64,000 nucleotides of DNA from Acidicapsa acidisoli (GCF_025685625.1 NZ_JAGSYI010000001.1:1550001-1614000), one strand, 5' to 3'. Numbered from the stretch's first letter, positions 1 through 8,609 are shown. The notes: a model not told the origin generated them from the sequence alone. Translations and numbers: made by a program.

Positions 1-1790
1 CGCTCGCGTACCTGCTCCCTGCGCTGCGCACCGGCCGCCGGGTCATCATCTCGACCGGTACTAAAGCACTGCAGGATCAGCTCTATTTCCGCGATATTCC
101 CTTTTTGGAGTCGCTGCTTGGCCCGTTGCGCGTCTGCTACATGAAGGGCCGGGCCAACTACCTCTGCCGACACAAGTTAGTGACGCTGACGATGCATCCG
201 ATCCTCTCCGGCCTCGAAGAGATCGACCAGTTCCACAAAATTTCGGAATGGGAAAAACAGACCGAAACCGGCGACCGGGCTGAACTTTCCGAGTTACCGG
301 AGTCTAGTCCGTTATGGTCGCGGCTTGACGCCCGTAGCGAAGCCTGCCTGGGCTCAACCTGCCCGGACTACCAGCGCTGCTTTGTTACCGAGATGCGGCG
401 CAAGGCGCAGGAATCGGACATCGTCATCGTGAATCATCACCTATTCTTTGCCGACTTGGCCGTGCGCCAGCTTGCAAGCGGCGCTCCCGATGCCGGAGTG
501 CTGCCCGAGGCTGGGGCGGTGATCTTCGATGAGGCGCACGAACTGGAGGACATTGCCAGCAACTATTTTGGGCTGTCTGTGAGCAACATTCGCTTCGAAG
601 ACCTCGTGCGCGATACCGAGGCAATGATCAAGAAGAGCGACAACTACGCCAGTCCGGCAAATACGGCGATCCTGCTCTCGGGCCAGCAGCTTCGCGACCG
701 CGCGCGGATGTTCTTCTCGCAGTTGCCGATGGCTGGCGACGGTCGCCAACCATTCGACAATCGCGAAGAGTTTCTCGAAACCCGTGGCGACCTCTACCTC
801 AGTGTCAAGAACAACCTCGTCCGCCTTGAGGCCGACCTGGACCAGCTACGCGGCGTCGACGAGGCTCCTGCGCTGCGCAAGCGGGTCACAAACCTACGTA
901 CCGAACTGGAATTTCTTCTCGAATCGACCTCGGGCAATATGGTCTATTGGCTGGAGCGAAGAGTCAGCGGTGGCCTGCAAAAGCAATCGCGGACCATCTT
1001 CCTCCAGGCCACGCCTATCGACGTCTCCGGGCTGCTGGATGCAGAGCTGTTTCAACGCTTTCCGACGGTTGTTCTGACTTCGGCGACGCTCACGGTGCAG
1101 GGCAGCTTTGAGCACATTCGCGGAAGGCTAGGCCTTGCGGATGCGCGGGAACTGGTGGTGCCCAGCCATTTTCGCTATCAGGACCAGGCCTTGCTCTACC
1201 TGCCGCCCGAGATGCCCGACCCTCGCGCGCCCGATTTCCAGACTGCTGCGGTCCGGTGCATTCAGCGGGTGCTTGAAATCACGAAAGGCCGCGCTTTTTG
1301 CCTCTTCACCAGCTACAGCCAGATGCGCGATCTTTACGAGCGGCTGCTGCCGGTCCTGGATTACCCGATCCTGCTGCATGGAACCGCGCCGCGTAACACG
1401 CTGCTGGAACAGTTCCGCGAGACGCCGAACGCGGTTCTGTTCGGTACGGCCAGCTTCTGGCAGGGCGTCGATGTACAGGGCGAGGCGCTGAGCTGCGTCA
1501 TCATCGACCGGCTGCCCTTCGCCGTGCCAAATGACCCCGTCGTGGCGGCGCGGATGCGATTCATCGAAGAGAACGGCGGCAAGCCATTCTTCGATTACCA
1601 GGTCCCGTCGGCGGTAATCGCCCTCAAGCAGGGCTTCGGCCGCCTGATCCGGTCTCTGGAGGATCGCGGAGTGCTGGTGCTGCTCGATCCGCGCATCCGG
1701 CAAAAGCGCTATGGTCAGGCATTTCTGGAGAGCCTGCCGCCTTACCGGGTAACCAGCACAATCACCGATGTGGCGCTGTTCTTCGAGTAG
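1..1790 (+). CDS. dinG: ATP-dependent DNA helicase, DinG/YoaA (XPD-like) family, 5' truncated by window edge
   Basis: The reading frame is open from base 3 and runs off the left edge, so the Walker A region is missing. What remains matches superfamily 2 Fe-S helicases that unwind DNA 5' to 3' during repair or R-loop removal. Motif Ia (STGTKALQDQL) lies at about 51-83. Four cysteines that would hold a 4Fe-4S cluster follow: one in YLCRH near 165 and three in CLGSTCPDYQRC near 343-380. A DEAH Walker B box sits at 528-539, VVLTSATLT near 1065, FWQGVD near 1455, and motif VI QGFGRLIR near 1629. The domain order fits DinG/YoaA. The upstream start cannot be seen. Assignment to the family is firm; choosing DinG over YoaA is not possible from this fragment. 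Confidence 0.9.
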   Translation, partial: LAYLLPALRTGRRVIISTGTKALQDQLYFRDIPFLESLLGPLRVCYMKGRANYLCRHKLVTLTMHPILSGLEEIDQFHKISEWEKQTETGDRAELSELPESSPLWSRLDARSEACLGSTCPDYQRCFVTEMRRKAQESDIVIVNHHLFFADLAVRQLASGAPDAGVLPEAGAVIFDEAHELEDIASNYFGLSVSNIRFEDLVRDTEAMIKKSDNYASPANTAILLSGQQLRDRARMFFSQLPMAGDGRQPFDNREEFLETRGDLYLSVKNNLVRLEADLDQLRGVDEAPALRKRVTNLRTELEFLLESTSGNMVYWLERRVSGGLQKQSRTIFLQATPIDVSGLLDAELFQRFPTVVLTSATLTVQGSFEHIRGRLGLADARELVVPSHFRYQDQALLYLPPEMPDPRAPDFQTAAVRCIQRVLEITKGRAFCLFTSYSQMRDLYERLLPVLDYPILLHGTAPRNTLLEQFRETPNAVLFGTASFWQGVDVQGEALSCVIIDRLPFAVPNDPVVAARMRFIEENGGKPFFDYQVPSAVIALKQGFGRLIRSLEDRGVLVLLDPRIRQKRYGQAFLESLPPYRVTSTITDVALFFE

Positions 1791-1813
1791 CAGGAGCTTA
1801 AAGTGCGACCACC

Positions 1814-2093
1814 TCATGACCAGTTTTGCGCACCATGGAAGATTCGGAGCACGTGAATTCGCTCTTCCTCAACGGAGTACACAATCAAGTATGGCAACGG
1901 CGACAGAATCAATTCGCGAGTTCCCAGAATCTTTCCGGGGGCGACCCTTCTCGGGCTGATGTTTGAGGGACTTGGCAGATTTGTATATACGTTGGATCGT
2001 CTCAAAGGCGAAGTCGGGATGATTTAGTTCTAAATATCTTCCGATTTCTTCGAGATCATTGGCAGCTGCGATCGACCATCGCAGCCTCTTCAA
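1814..2093 (-). pseudogene. ParE/RelE-type toxin with a one-base frameshift
   Basis: Two overlapping minus-strand frames together make one ParE-like toxin. The first starts at TTG 2093 and encodes MKRLRWSIAAANDLEEIGRY and onward to EKGRP. The second carries the normal family C-terminus GTRELILSPLPYLIVYSVEE and ends HGAQNWS at 1814. The switch falls in a run of five G on the plus strand (1937-1941). Removing one G restores a 92-residue protein reading GRPGKILGTREL across the joint, which is the expected ParE motif. The start codon overlaps the antitoxin stop (TTGA), as usual for co-translated toxin-antitoxin pairs. The toxin is therefore either inactivated, expressed through slippage, or miscalled at a homopolymer. 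Confidence 0.8.
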
Positions 2094-2314
2094 GCGTGTA
2101 ACATCCTCGCAACTCGCTCATCCATCTCATCTTCGTCGAGGAATTCTCCACGTGCGACCTGATCGATGCCGATTCGCACCTGTTCTTCGAACCACTTCTC
2201 ATGAGCCAGCATGCGATCCACGGCGTCGCGAACGAGATCGTCGGCGCTGCGCCTTGTTTGGGAGGAAAGCACGGCCAATGAGTTCTGCTGTTGTTCAGTG
2301 AGATGAATCTCCAT
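2090..2314 (-). CDS. Antitoxin of a ParD-like type II toxin-antitoxin pair
   Basis: This 74-residue acidic protein begins MEIHLTEQQQNSLAVLSSQT at ATG 2314. The frame is open further upstream, but this start gives the usual antitoxin N-terminus. An N-terminal strand followed by two helices (SADDLVRDAVDRML) fits a ribbon-helix-helix-like DNA-binding and dimerisation module. The Glu/Asp-rich C-terminus (EFLDEDEMDERVARML) is the part that would wrap the toxin. Its stop overlaps the TTG start of the frameshifted ParE-like toxin, so the two genes are translationally coupled. In the family the antitoxin also represses its own promoter; no clear operator was identified here. The antitoxin frame is intact although the toxin frame is broken. 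Confidence 0.7.
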   Translation of the reverse strand: MEIHLTEQQQNSLAVLSSQTRRSADDLVRDAVDRMLAHEKWFEEQVRIGIDQVARGEFLDEDEMDERVARMLHA

Positions 2315-2390
2315 ATACAAACGAGCGTAGGCGAGGTGAGCCAAGACGTCAACCGACGCTTTAGAATGAAGCCTGATTAGCCCATCCTCT

Positions 2391-2675
2391 ATGTCCCGAA
2401 ACTTCTACGCTCTCGCCGCCACTCTCGGAGTTCTCGCTCTGGTCTCCTGCGGCATGACCTTTGTGCCGTCAACCTTCCAGCCCGGGCTGCCGGCGAATGG
2501 CTCGCTTTGGAAGACGCTTTCCATGTTTCTGCTGCTTCTGGGGCTGGTCTCGATGTTGATCGGCTCGATGTCGCATCTCTTTGAACAGGTCGACCGCCGC
2601 TCTGAGGAGCGCCGTCGCGCAGACCGGCAACGGCGGAAGAAGAATCCCGGAGAGTCGCACGGGCCTCTAAAATGA
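2391..2675 (+). CDS. Small two-helix membrane protein of unknown function
   Basis: This 94-residue protein has two hydrophobic segments, about residues 5-25 (ALAATLGVLALVSCGMTFV) and 42-62 (TLSMFLLLLGLVSMLIGSM). A very basic, charged cytoplasmic-type tail follows (DRRSEERRRADRQRRKKN). No enzyme motif is visible. The gene precedes queD by 39 bases in the same orientation and may be co-transcribed with it, but nothing ties it to queuosine synthesis. It is separated from the antitoxin gene on the other strand by a short intergenic stretch. The function is not recognised. Confidence 0.6.
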   Translation: MSRNFYALAATLGVLALVSCGMTFVPSTFQPGLPANGSLWKTLSMFLLLLGLVSMLIGSMSHLFEQVDRRSEERRRADRQRRKKNPGESHGPLK

Positions 2676-2714
2676 ATACTGGGTCCATTCTTCCGACAGA
2701 AAGTATCGAAAAGC

Positions 2715-3092
2715 ATGTATGAAGTGACAGTCGACGCGGGTTTCTCCTCCGGACACTACCTGCGCAACTACTTTGGCAAGTGCGAAAATCCGCACGGGCA
2801 TAACTACAAGGTGCGCGTGACCCTCGCCGGGCGCGAACTGGATGAAACCGGTCTTCTGCTGGACTTCAAGTTGCTCAAAAACATTTTGCGCCCGGTCATC
2901 GATCGCATCGACCATCAGATGCTCAATGACCTTGAGCCCTTTATCGAGCTGAACCCCTCCGCCGAAAATCTGGCGCGCTACTTCTATGACCAGACCAACC
3001 AGGAGCTCGCCGAGATGACCGGCGGCCGCGTGCGCGTCAAAGACTGCACCATATGGGAAACCGACACGACGACGGCTACTTACTACGAGTAG
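2715..3092 (+). CDS. queD: 6-carboxy-5,6,7,8-tetrahydropterin synthase (QueD)
   Basis: QueD converts dihydroneopterin triphosphate to 6-carboxytetrahydropterin, an early step on the route to 7-deazaguanines such as queuosine in tRNA. The 125-residue length is normal. Zinc ligands are visible as the His of SSGHYLRN and the two His of HGHNY. The catalytic Cys precedes them in KCENPHGHNY, which favours QueD over mammalian-type pyruvoyl-tetrahydropterin synthase. The downstream D-H pair (RIDHQML) and the C-terminal Glu of WETDTTTATYYE complete the active site. No other queuosine gene is nearby. The gene converges with the multiheme cytochrome gene that ends only four bases away. Confidence 0.92.
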   Translation: MYEVTVDAGFSSGHYLRNYFGKCENPHGHNYKVRVTLAGRELDETGLLLDFKLLKNILRPVIDRIDHQMLNDLEPFIELNPSAENLARYFYDQTNQELAEMTGGRVRVKDCTIWETDTTTATYYE

Positions 3093-3096
3093 GCTG

Positions 3097-4914
3097 CTAC
3101 TGCCTGGCAATCGCCAGCATCTTGCGCATGAAGTCATCCTCGGGGAAATTCTGAAGGTATTTTTCCATCGCGGATTCAGCCTCAGGGTATTGTTTTGCGT
3201 TGATGAGACGAAGTACGAGGGTCTTTAGCATCGGCGCATTGAAAGGCTCCAGCGCGACGGCCTTCTGCACCATCGTCACTGCCTCATCGGCTTGCCCCTT
3301 CTGGTCAGCCACAGAAGATAGATCCATATAAACTGCAGCCTGCGCCGGATCGAGTTTCAGAGACGCCTGCAAGTGCTCCGCCGCATCGTCCAGTTGGCCG
3401 CCAGCCAGCGCCTGATGCCCGAGCGCGGCCTGCACAATCGCGTTCTGCGGCTTCGTCGCTTCCAACTCGTGAAGAATTTTCAGAAACGAAGCTTCATACA
3501 CAGGCGACACGTCTTTCAACTGGCTGTAGGCCTGCAGCAACGTGATCGCTGGCGGCTCTGCATCGCCCGGCGCCGCATCCAGATAGATCAGATCGGGCAG
3601 CGCCGCCGTGGTCATCTGAAACGCGGCGTCCGGGAATGCCTCGTCTGGCCGCGCGACGATGCGATGGTTGGTGAGGCTGGTGTGCGAAATCGCTCCGCCC
3701 GCGCGCTTCGGCATGTGGCATCCGATGCAGTTGTCAGCAGGTGCGGTTGCGGATGCAGTTTGAGCCCTCGCCTGCGCCGGAGCCTTGCAACTCTGCGCAG
3801 AGTGGCAGCTCATGCACTTGCCGTTGAAGTACGCCGGAGCCTCTGCGCTGGTGGGCTCGACATGCGGATCGTGGCAACTGATACAGCGCATCTGCTTTTC
3901 GCTGGGCATTCTCGCGCTTGCCCGGTAGCACTTGCTCAGGATCATGGAGTAGTAGTGCTCGACGTGATCCTCGCGCGGCGGATTCTCGCGCGTCGGCGGC
4001 ACCATCAGAATGGCCATCACTCGATCCAATGGCTGACCCGGCCGAAAATCCAGATAAGTCTTGCCGGGTTGGAAGATGCGAATGTCGCCTGTCTGATGGC
4101 AAGACATACAGATGTCGTTGGCCATCGTTGGCGCAATAGCGCCGGGGTTCACGATCGTGGGATCTTTACTCCTGGGGTAGGAGTCGCCCATGCCCATCGC
4201 TTCAACGTGCGCCGATCCCGGCCCATGGCAGTTCTCGCAGCCCACCGAGAGCTGCGTGAACGCGGGCTTCTCATACTTCCCTATGGTTTCGGGTACGGGC
4301 TGCGGACGGCCGCTGTGACAGAAGATGCAGCCCGGCGCGATGGTGCGGTTGAAGCCCAGGTCGCCCCGCTCATACCCAGGTGATAACGCCCAGGTTCCCG
4401 TCTCTCGATAGAAGGAGAGCGGTGCTTCAAACAAGTAGTCGTCATGCTGGATCAGTGCCCCGCGACCGTTCGCCCCAGTCCCTACTATCCATTTGATTTC
4501 ATGCGTGTCGCGAAAGACTTCATGGCCGACGGCATCGACCTGAAACTCGCTCTGGTAGAGTTTTTCGTTTTCGGAATAAACATCGAAATGGCGATCGAGT
4601 TTCTGGTCATACACGGACGCAGAAACAGGAACAGTCTTGAGAAACTCCGAAGTAACAGGAGTCAGCGACCGGCCCATGCTGGTGTGGGAATAGTGGCTAT
4701 AGATTTCTGCATGGCAGCGCGAACACGCCTCCGACCCAACATAGCTGGCGCGCACAGTCGCAGGGTCCGCGCGAGGCGGGTGTATGCCTTCGGCAGATGC
4801 GCGCGCAGCATAGAACAGTCCTGGCATTGCTGCCAGGATGACTATGGTGGCTCCAAGCCCACAGCGGGCTACTGGTTCATTGGGCGAGCGCCCATGAAGC
4901 CATCGAATTGTCAT
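3097..4914 (-). CDS. Seven-haem c-type cytochrome with C-terminal TPR repeats (paralogue 1)
   Basis: This 605-residue exported protein starts with a hydrophobic signal region (about residues 20-40, GATIVILAAMPGLFYAARA). It carries seven CXXCH haem-binding motifs: CSRCH, CIFCH, CENCH, CMSCH, CISCH, CMSCH and CIGCH. Extra histidines (for example in DPHVE and TNHRIV) could serve as distal ligands. The last 150 residues form about three tetratricopeptide repeats (ALGHQALAGGQLDDAAEHLQ and following), which in other proteins mediate protein contacts. It probably acts in the periplasm or on the cell surface in electron transfer; substrate and partners are unknown. It is a tandem paralogue of the next gene downstream in coordinates, and the two share the motif order and an almost identical C-terminus (FPEDDFMRKMLAIA). 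Confidence 0.85.
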   Translation of the reverse strand: MTIRWLHGRSPNEPVARCGLGATIVILAAMPGLFYAARASAEGIHPPRADPATVRASYVGSEACSRCHAEIYSHYSHTSMGRSLTPVTSEFLKTVPVSASVYDQKLDRHFDVYSENEKLYQSEFQVDAVGHEVFRDTHEIKWIVGTGANGRGALIQHDDYLFEAPLSFYRETGTWALSPGYERGDLGFNRTIAPGCIFCHSGRPQPVPETIGKYEKPAFTQLSVGCENCHGPGSAHVEAMGMGDSYPRSKDPTIVNPGAIAPTMANDICMSCHQTGDIRIFQPGKTYLDFRPGQPLDRVMAILMVPPTRENPPREDHVEHYYSMILSKCYRASARMPSEKQMRCISCHDPHVEPTSAEAPAYFNGKCMSCHSAQSCKAPAQARAQTASATAPADNCIGCHMPKRAGGAISHTSLTNHRIVARPDEAFPDAAFQMTTAALPDLIYLDAAPGDAEPPAITLLQAYSQLKDVSPVYEASFLKILHELEATKPQNAIVQAALGHQALAGGQLDDAAEHLQASLKLDPAQAAVYMDLSSVADQKGQADEAVTMVQKAVALEPFNAPMLKTLVLRLINAKQYPEAESAMEKYLQNFPEDDFMRKMLAIARQ

Positions 4915-5089
4915 GCCACAAAGACGAGCGCGATTTGAAGTAAGTTTACCGATTTACCAAGGTGTTTTGTAACGATTTGTCACCGATATTACATTGCTAT
5001 CAATAGCACGATCATTCCTTTACGCCGGTTTGTGAAGGTGGTTCTAGATAAATCGCGAGTTTCTAATTTCGCAACAAACGAAGTAATTC

Positions 5090-6913
5090 TTACTGTTTCG
5101 CAATGGCCAGCATCTTGCGCATGAAATCGTCTTCCGGAAAGTTCCGCAGGTAAGTTTCCATTGCAGCCTGGGCTTCTTCGTAATGCTTGCCATTGATCAG
5201 GCGAAAGACCAGAGTCTTTTGCAGCGCGGCGACAAACGGGTCGAGCGTGACTGCCCTTTTGGCGGATGCGATTGCTTCCTCCACCATGCCGCTCTGGTCC
5301 TGCGCCTCCGAGAGATCGACGTAGACATTGGTCTGCAGCGGATCGAGACGCAGCGCGTGTTGCAAGTGGTCGATCGCCTGCGACCAGTCGTGGGCTTCTA
5401 GTTCGCGGTGCCCAAGCGCAGCCTGGACAATGGCATTCTCCGGATTGCTCGTTTCCAGTTCCGCAAGCGTCTTGAGCCACGAAGCGGTAAAGGACGCGGC
5501 GAACTGTGGCTTGCTTGTTCTGAGTTCCCCAAAGGCTTGCAGCAACACAAGCGCTGGCGGAGTCGCTGCCTTCGCTCCGCGCTCGCCCGCCGGATTCATG
5601 TGAATCAGGTTCGGCAAAGCCGTGGTCGTCTGTGCAAAGGCTTCGTCGGGAAACGGTTCTTCCGGGCGAACAACGATGCGGTGGTTGGTGGCGCTAGTGT
5701 GGGAGATGGCCTGGATATCACGCCGAGGCATATGGCAGCCGATACAGTTGTCCGCGGGGGACGTTGCCTGCCGAGTAGCGGCTGTTGCGGTGCAGCTTGC
5801 CGCTGTATGGCATGTGAGGCATTTTGCGTTGAAAAACGCTGGCGCTTCCGCATGTGTCGGCTCAACATGCGGATCGTGGCAGGTGATGCAGCGCAACTGT
5901 TTCGACGCCGGCAGGCTTCGCGTCGCGCGGAAGCACTTGCTCAGGCTCATCGAGTAGTAGTGTTCGACGTGGTCGTCCTGCGGCGGATTTTCGCGCGTCG
6001 GCGGGATCTGAAAGATCGAGAGGGTGTGATCCAGCGGCTCGCCAGGCCGGAAGTCCTGGTAGGTCTTGCCCGGCTGCAACACGCGCGCATCGCCGATCTG
6101 GTGGCAGGACATGCAGATATCGTCCGCAAGCTGGCCCTTGAGGCGCGCGGGATTCACAATCGTGGGATCTGAATCCGAACCCGGGCCTTTGCCGTAATCC
6201 TCGCCCTGGCCCATCGCCTGCACATGCGCGGCGCCGGGGCCATGACAGTTTTCACAGCCTACGGAAGTTTGTGTAAAGGGCGTGCTGTCGTATTTGCCGG
6301 GATAGCTCGCAACCGGCTGCGGACGTCCGCTATGGCAGTAAATGCAGCCAGGCTGGATAATGCGATTGAATCCGTAATCGCCGTTCTGGTAGCCCGGCGA
6401 AAGATTCCATTCCGCCGCTTTGGAGTAATACGAGAGCGGCGCCTGAAAGAGATAATCTCCGCGCCGCAGCAGCGCTCCGAATCCGTTTTCGCCGGTGCCG
6501 ATGATCCAGCCCAGCTCATGGGTGCTGCGGAATACTTCCTTGCCGTCTGCTCCAGATTGGTACTCGCTCTGGTAGAGCTTGCCGTTCTCGGTGCGAACTT
6601 CAAAATGGTGATCGAACTTCGCGTCGTAATATGCAGCCGGTATGGGTAGAGTCTTGAGGAAATCCGGCGTAACCGCTTTCAGCGAATGCCCCATGCTTGC
6701 GTGCGCAAAATGGTTGGCTATTTCCAGATGGCAGCGCGAGCAGGCCGCGCTGCCCACATATCCGCCATTGGCCGGCGCGCTACTCGCGGCACCGGCGCGT
6801 TTCTGCGTCTTCTGAGAAGCAGCCTGCGCCTCGGGGTTGCCCAATAAGGCCAGCATCCCAGTCAGAAAAAAGACCGTGAACCAGACGCTGCTGGATTTTG
6901 GAAGACGGAGCAT
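5090..6913 (-). CDS. Seven-haem c-type cytochrome with C-terminal TPR repeats (paralogue 2)
   Basis: This 607-residue protein is a close paralogue of the gene ending at 3097 and lies upstream of it on the same strand, with 175 bases between them. A signal segment (about residues 10-31, VWFTVFFLTGMLALLGNPEA) is followed by seven haem motifs: CSRCH, CIYCH, CENCH, CMSCH, CITCH, CLTCH and CIGCH. TPR-like repeats then follow (ALGHRELEAHDWSQAIDHLQ and onward). The conserved blocks between motifs (for example TRENPP.DDHVEHYYSM) match paralogue 1 closely, so the pair arose by duplication. The likely role is periplasmic or surface electron transfer. No terminal reductase or porin is adjacent that would define the pathway. 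Confidence 0.85.
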   Translation of the reverse strand: MLRLPKSSSVWFTVFFLTGMLALLGNPEAQAASQKTQKRAGAASSAPANGGYVGSAACSRCHLEIANHFAHASMGHSLKAVTPDFLKTLPIPAAYYDAKFDHHFEVRTENGKLYQSEYQSGADGKEVFRSTHELGWIIGTGENGFGALLRRGDYLFQAPLSYYSKAAEWNLSPGYQNGDYGFNRIIQPGCIYCHSGRPQPVASYPGKYDSTPFTQTSVGCENCHGPGAAHVQAMGQGEDYGKGPGSDSDPTIVNPARLKGQLADDICMSCHQIGDARVLQPGKTYQDFRPGEPLDHTLSIFQIPPTRENPPQDDHVEHYYSMSLSKCFRATRSLPASKQLRCITCHDPHVEPTHAEAPAFFNAKCLTCHTAASCTATAATRQATSPADNCIGCHMPRRDIQAISHTSATNHRIVVRPEEPFPDEAFAQTTTALPNLIHMNPAGERGAKAATPPALVLLQAFGELRTSKPQFAASFTASWLKTLAELETSNPENAIVQAALGHRELEAHDWSQAIDHLQHALRLDPLQTNVYVDLSEAQDQSGMVEEAIASAKRAVTLDPFVAALQKTLVFRLINGKHYEEAQAAMETYLRNFPEDDFMRKMLAIAKQ

Positions 6914-6984
6914 CGCTAAAACAATCGCAGGTTTGCGGAGGGGCTGTCCAGAATCACCTCCGCACCCAACTCCGCCTTAGCCGG

Positions 6985-7740
6985 TTACTTCATGCCGTCG
7001 AGAATCGAGCCGACGATGCCGCCTACCACGCCGCCCTGCACCGATTCCTGGCGTGCCGTGGGCATGTAGTGCTGCAACTGGTGCGCTAGCCGCGAAATCG
7101 GCAGCGTCTGCAGCCAGACCCGGCCCGGACCGGTGAGTGCCGCGAGAAAGATGCCGTCTCCGCCGAAGATCATGTTCTTCAGGCCGCGAACGATGGTGAT
7201 CTGGAAGGAAACCGAGCCTTGGAACGCGCCGACGTGCCCCGGATGAACGCGCAGCGTCTCGCCCGGCGCGAGATCCTTGACCACCACTTCGCCGGAGAGC
7301 TCAAGCCACGCCGTTCCGATGCCGCCGACCTTCTGCAGCAGGAAGCCATCTCCGCCAAAGATACCCGCTCCGAGCGACTGCTGAAATCCGACGCTCAACT
7401 GGATCTGCTCCGTCGCGCACAAAAAGCCATGGCGATGGATGTAGTACTCGTAGCCCGGCTGCACCTCTACCGGCAAAATGTGCCCCGGTACACGCGTTGC
7501 AAAGGCAACCTCGCCCACGCCGCCCCATGCGCGGTATTCCGTCATGAACAGGCTACCGCCGCCAGCCACGCGCTTGAGCGCGCCAAAGAATCCGCCGCCG
7601 CCCATCATCTGCGTATGCGTCGTCATCTGGATAGCGCTGGACATCCAGGAAAGTTCGCCAGCCTCGGAGATGATGGCGTCATTCGGCTGCAACAGGAACT
7701 CAAGAACGGGCATCGTTGTGCCCACAATGCGGCTTTGCAT
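6985..7740 (-). CDS. AIM24 family protein (TIGR00266-like)
   Basis: The protein is 251 residues if translation starts at ATG 7740, which has a GAGGAG ribosome-binding site just upstream; the frame stays open further but without such support. Glycine-rich beta repeats (MMGGGGFFGALKRVAGGGSL, LGAGIFGGDGFLLQKVGGIG, MIFGGDGIFLAALTGPGRVW) are typical of the AIM24 double-stranded beta-helix fold. The function of bacterial AIM24 proteins is unknown; the yeast homologue is mitochondrial. It is transcribed divergently from the Lys/Glu-repeat / ATP-grasp cassette that begins at 7989. The shared 248-base intergenic region makes co-regulation possible, but that is inference. Confidence 0.82.
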   Translation of the reverse strand: MQSRIVGTTMPVLEFLLQPNDAIISEAGELSWMSSAIQMTTHTQMMGGGGFFGALKRVAGGGSLFMTEYRAWGGVGEVAFATRVPGHILPVEVQPGYEYYIHRHGFLCATEQIQLSVGFQQSLGAGIFGGDGFLLQKVGGIGTAWLELSGEVVVKDLAPGETLRVHPGHVGAFQGSVSFQITIVRGLKNMIFGGDGIFLAALTGPGRVWLQTLPISRLAHQLQHYMPTARQESVQGGVVGGIVGSILDGMK

Positions 7741-7988
7741 GGCGATTCTCCTCGCGCGGCGTAAGTTAGCGCCTTTCGAGGGGAAGTATACAACGCGGGC
7801 CATCTTCGCGTGGCCGGTTTCCAGCCGGTTGCGGCTTCCACTCCTCACCGCAAATGTTTTGATTCCCTTCCCGAATGAAACGTTGGCGCTTCTCCGCTCA
7901 CTACCCTCACACACGTTGCAAGCGGATTTCCCGGCCCAGCCGGCGATGCCGTCCTAGTTGCGAACCCCATCGACAAGGAGAAATCAAA

Positions 7989-8609
7989 GTGCCTACCAAA
8001 CAGTTCATTGAAAAGCAGATCGCTTTGGAGAAGGATCTGAAGCGCGAGTACAAGGAAACCAAAGAAACCAAGGACATCAAAGATAAGGACAAAGACAAGG
8101 ATAAGGACAAGGAAAAGGAAAAAGAGCACAAGGAAAAAGAGATTTTCAAGGAGATTCACAAAGAAGAGCTTCTTGAGTTTCCGCAGACTCATTATCCGGG
8201 CGTGGGCCCTGGGCCCGAGGCGACCCAGCCCGCTGTGGAAGCCAACAAGATCGTCGAAACCAAACAAGTCGCCGAGAAGTTCAGCGTCAAGGAGTTCAAG
8301 GTCGAGAAGTACGAGATCAAGGAGTACAAGCACGAAATCAAGGAATTTAAGCACGAGATTAAGGAAATCGAAAAGATTCCCATCGAAGGGAAGGTGTTGA
8401 CGGATGGACCCTACAACCCCGGCCAGGGTGGCGATCCTTACGCCCAGCGTCTTGCGGCTCTCGAAGCTACCGTGGCGCAGCTCGTCCATTTCATTCCCGC
8501 CGAGTTGCGGCCTGATCTCAGCCAGGGCGCGCTCAAGCAGGAGCCGGAGGCGACAGAGGCCACGGCCTCCAAGGCAACCGCGCCGAAAGAGAAAGACGCC
8601 AAGAAGTAA
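7989..8609 (+). CDS. Lys/Glu/Asp-repeat protein, candidate substrate of the adjacent ATP-grasp ligase
   Basis: Translation most likely begins at GTG 7989, eight bases after AAGGAG, giving 206 residues (MPTKQFIEKQIALEK). Residues 29-51 are an almost pure Lys/Asp/Glu run built from six-base DNA repeats. Residues 107-127 contain three exact-spacing heptads, KYEIKEY, KHEIKEF and KHEIKEI. A Pro/Gly spacer and an amphipathic helix (RLAALEATVAQLVHFIP, 154-170) precede a charged tail. No known domain is recognised. It is the first gene of a run with a pre-ATP-grasp-like protein and an MvdD-like ATP-grasp. Such ligases act on acidic peptides and can join Lys to Glu or Asp, so a substrate role is a reasonable but unproven inference. 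It could equally be a structural coiled-coil protein. Confidence 0.7.
   Translation: MPTKQFIEKQIALEKDLKREYKETKETKDIKDKDKDKDKDKEKEKEHKEKEIFKEIHKEELLEFPQTHYPGVGPGPEATQPAVEANKIVETKQVAEKFSVKEFKVEKYEIKEYKHEIKEFKHEIKEIEKIPIEGKVLTDGPYNPGQGGDPYAQRLAALEATVAQLVHFIPAELRPDLSQGALKQEPEATEATASKATAPKEKDAKK

Noticed and set aside
3373-4383. A 336-codon plus-strand frame
   Set aside because: It is antisense to a seven-haem cytochrome gene with seven intact CXXCH motifs.
8079-8142. Short tandem DNA repeats considered as a CRISPR array or a minisatellite element
   Set aside because: The units are six bases long, in frame, without spacers, and encode the Lys/acid tract of a protein with a good ribosome-binding site.
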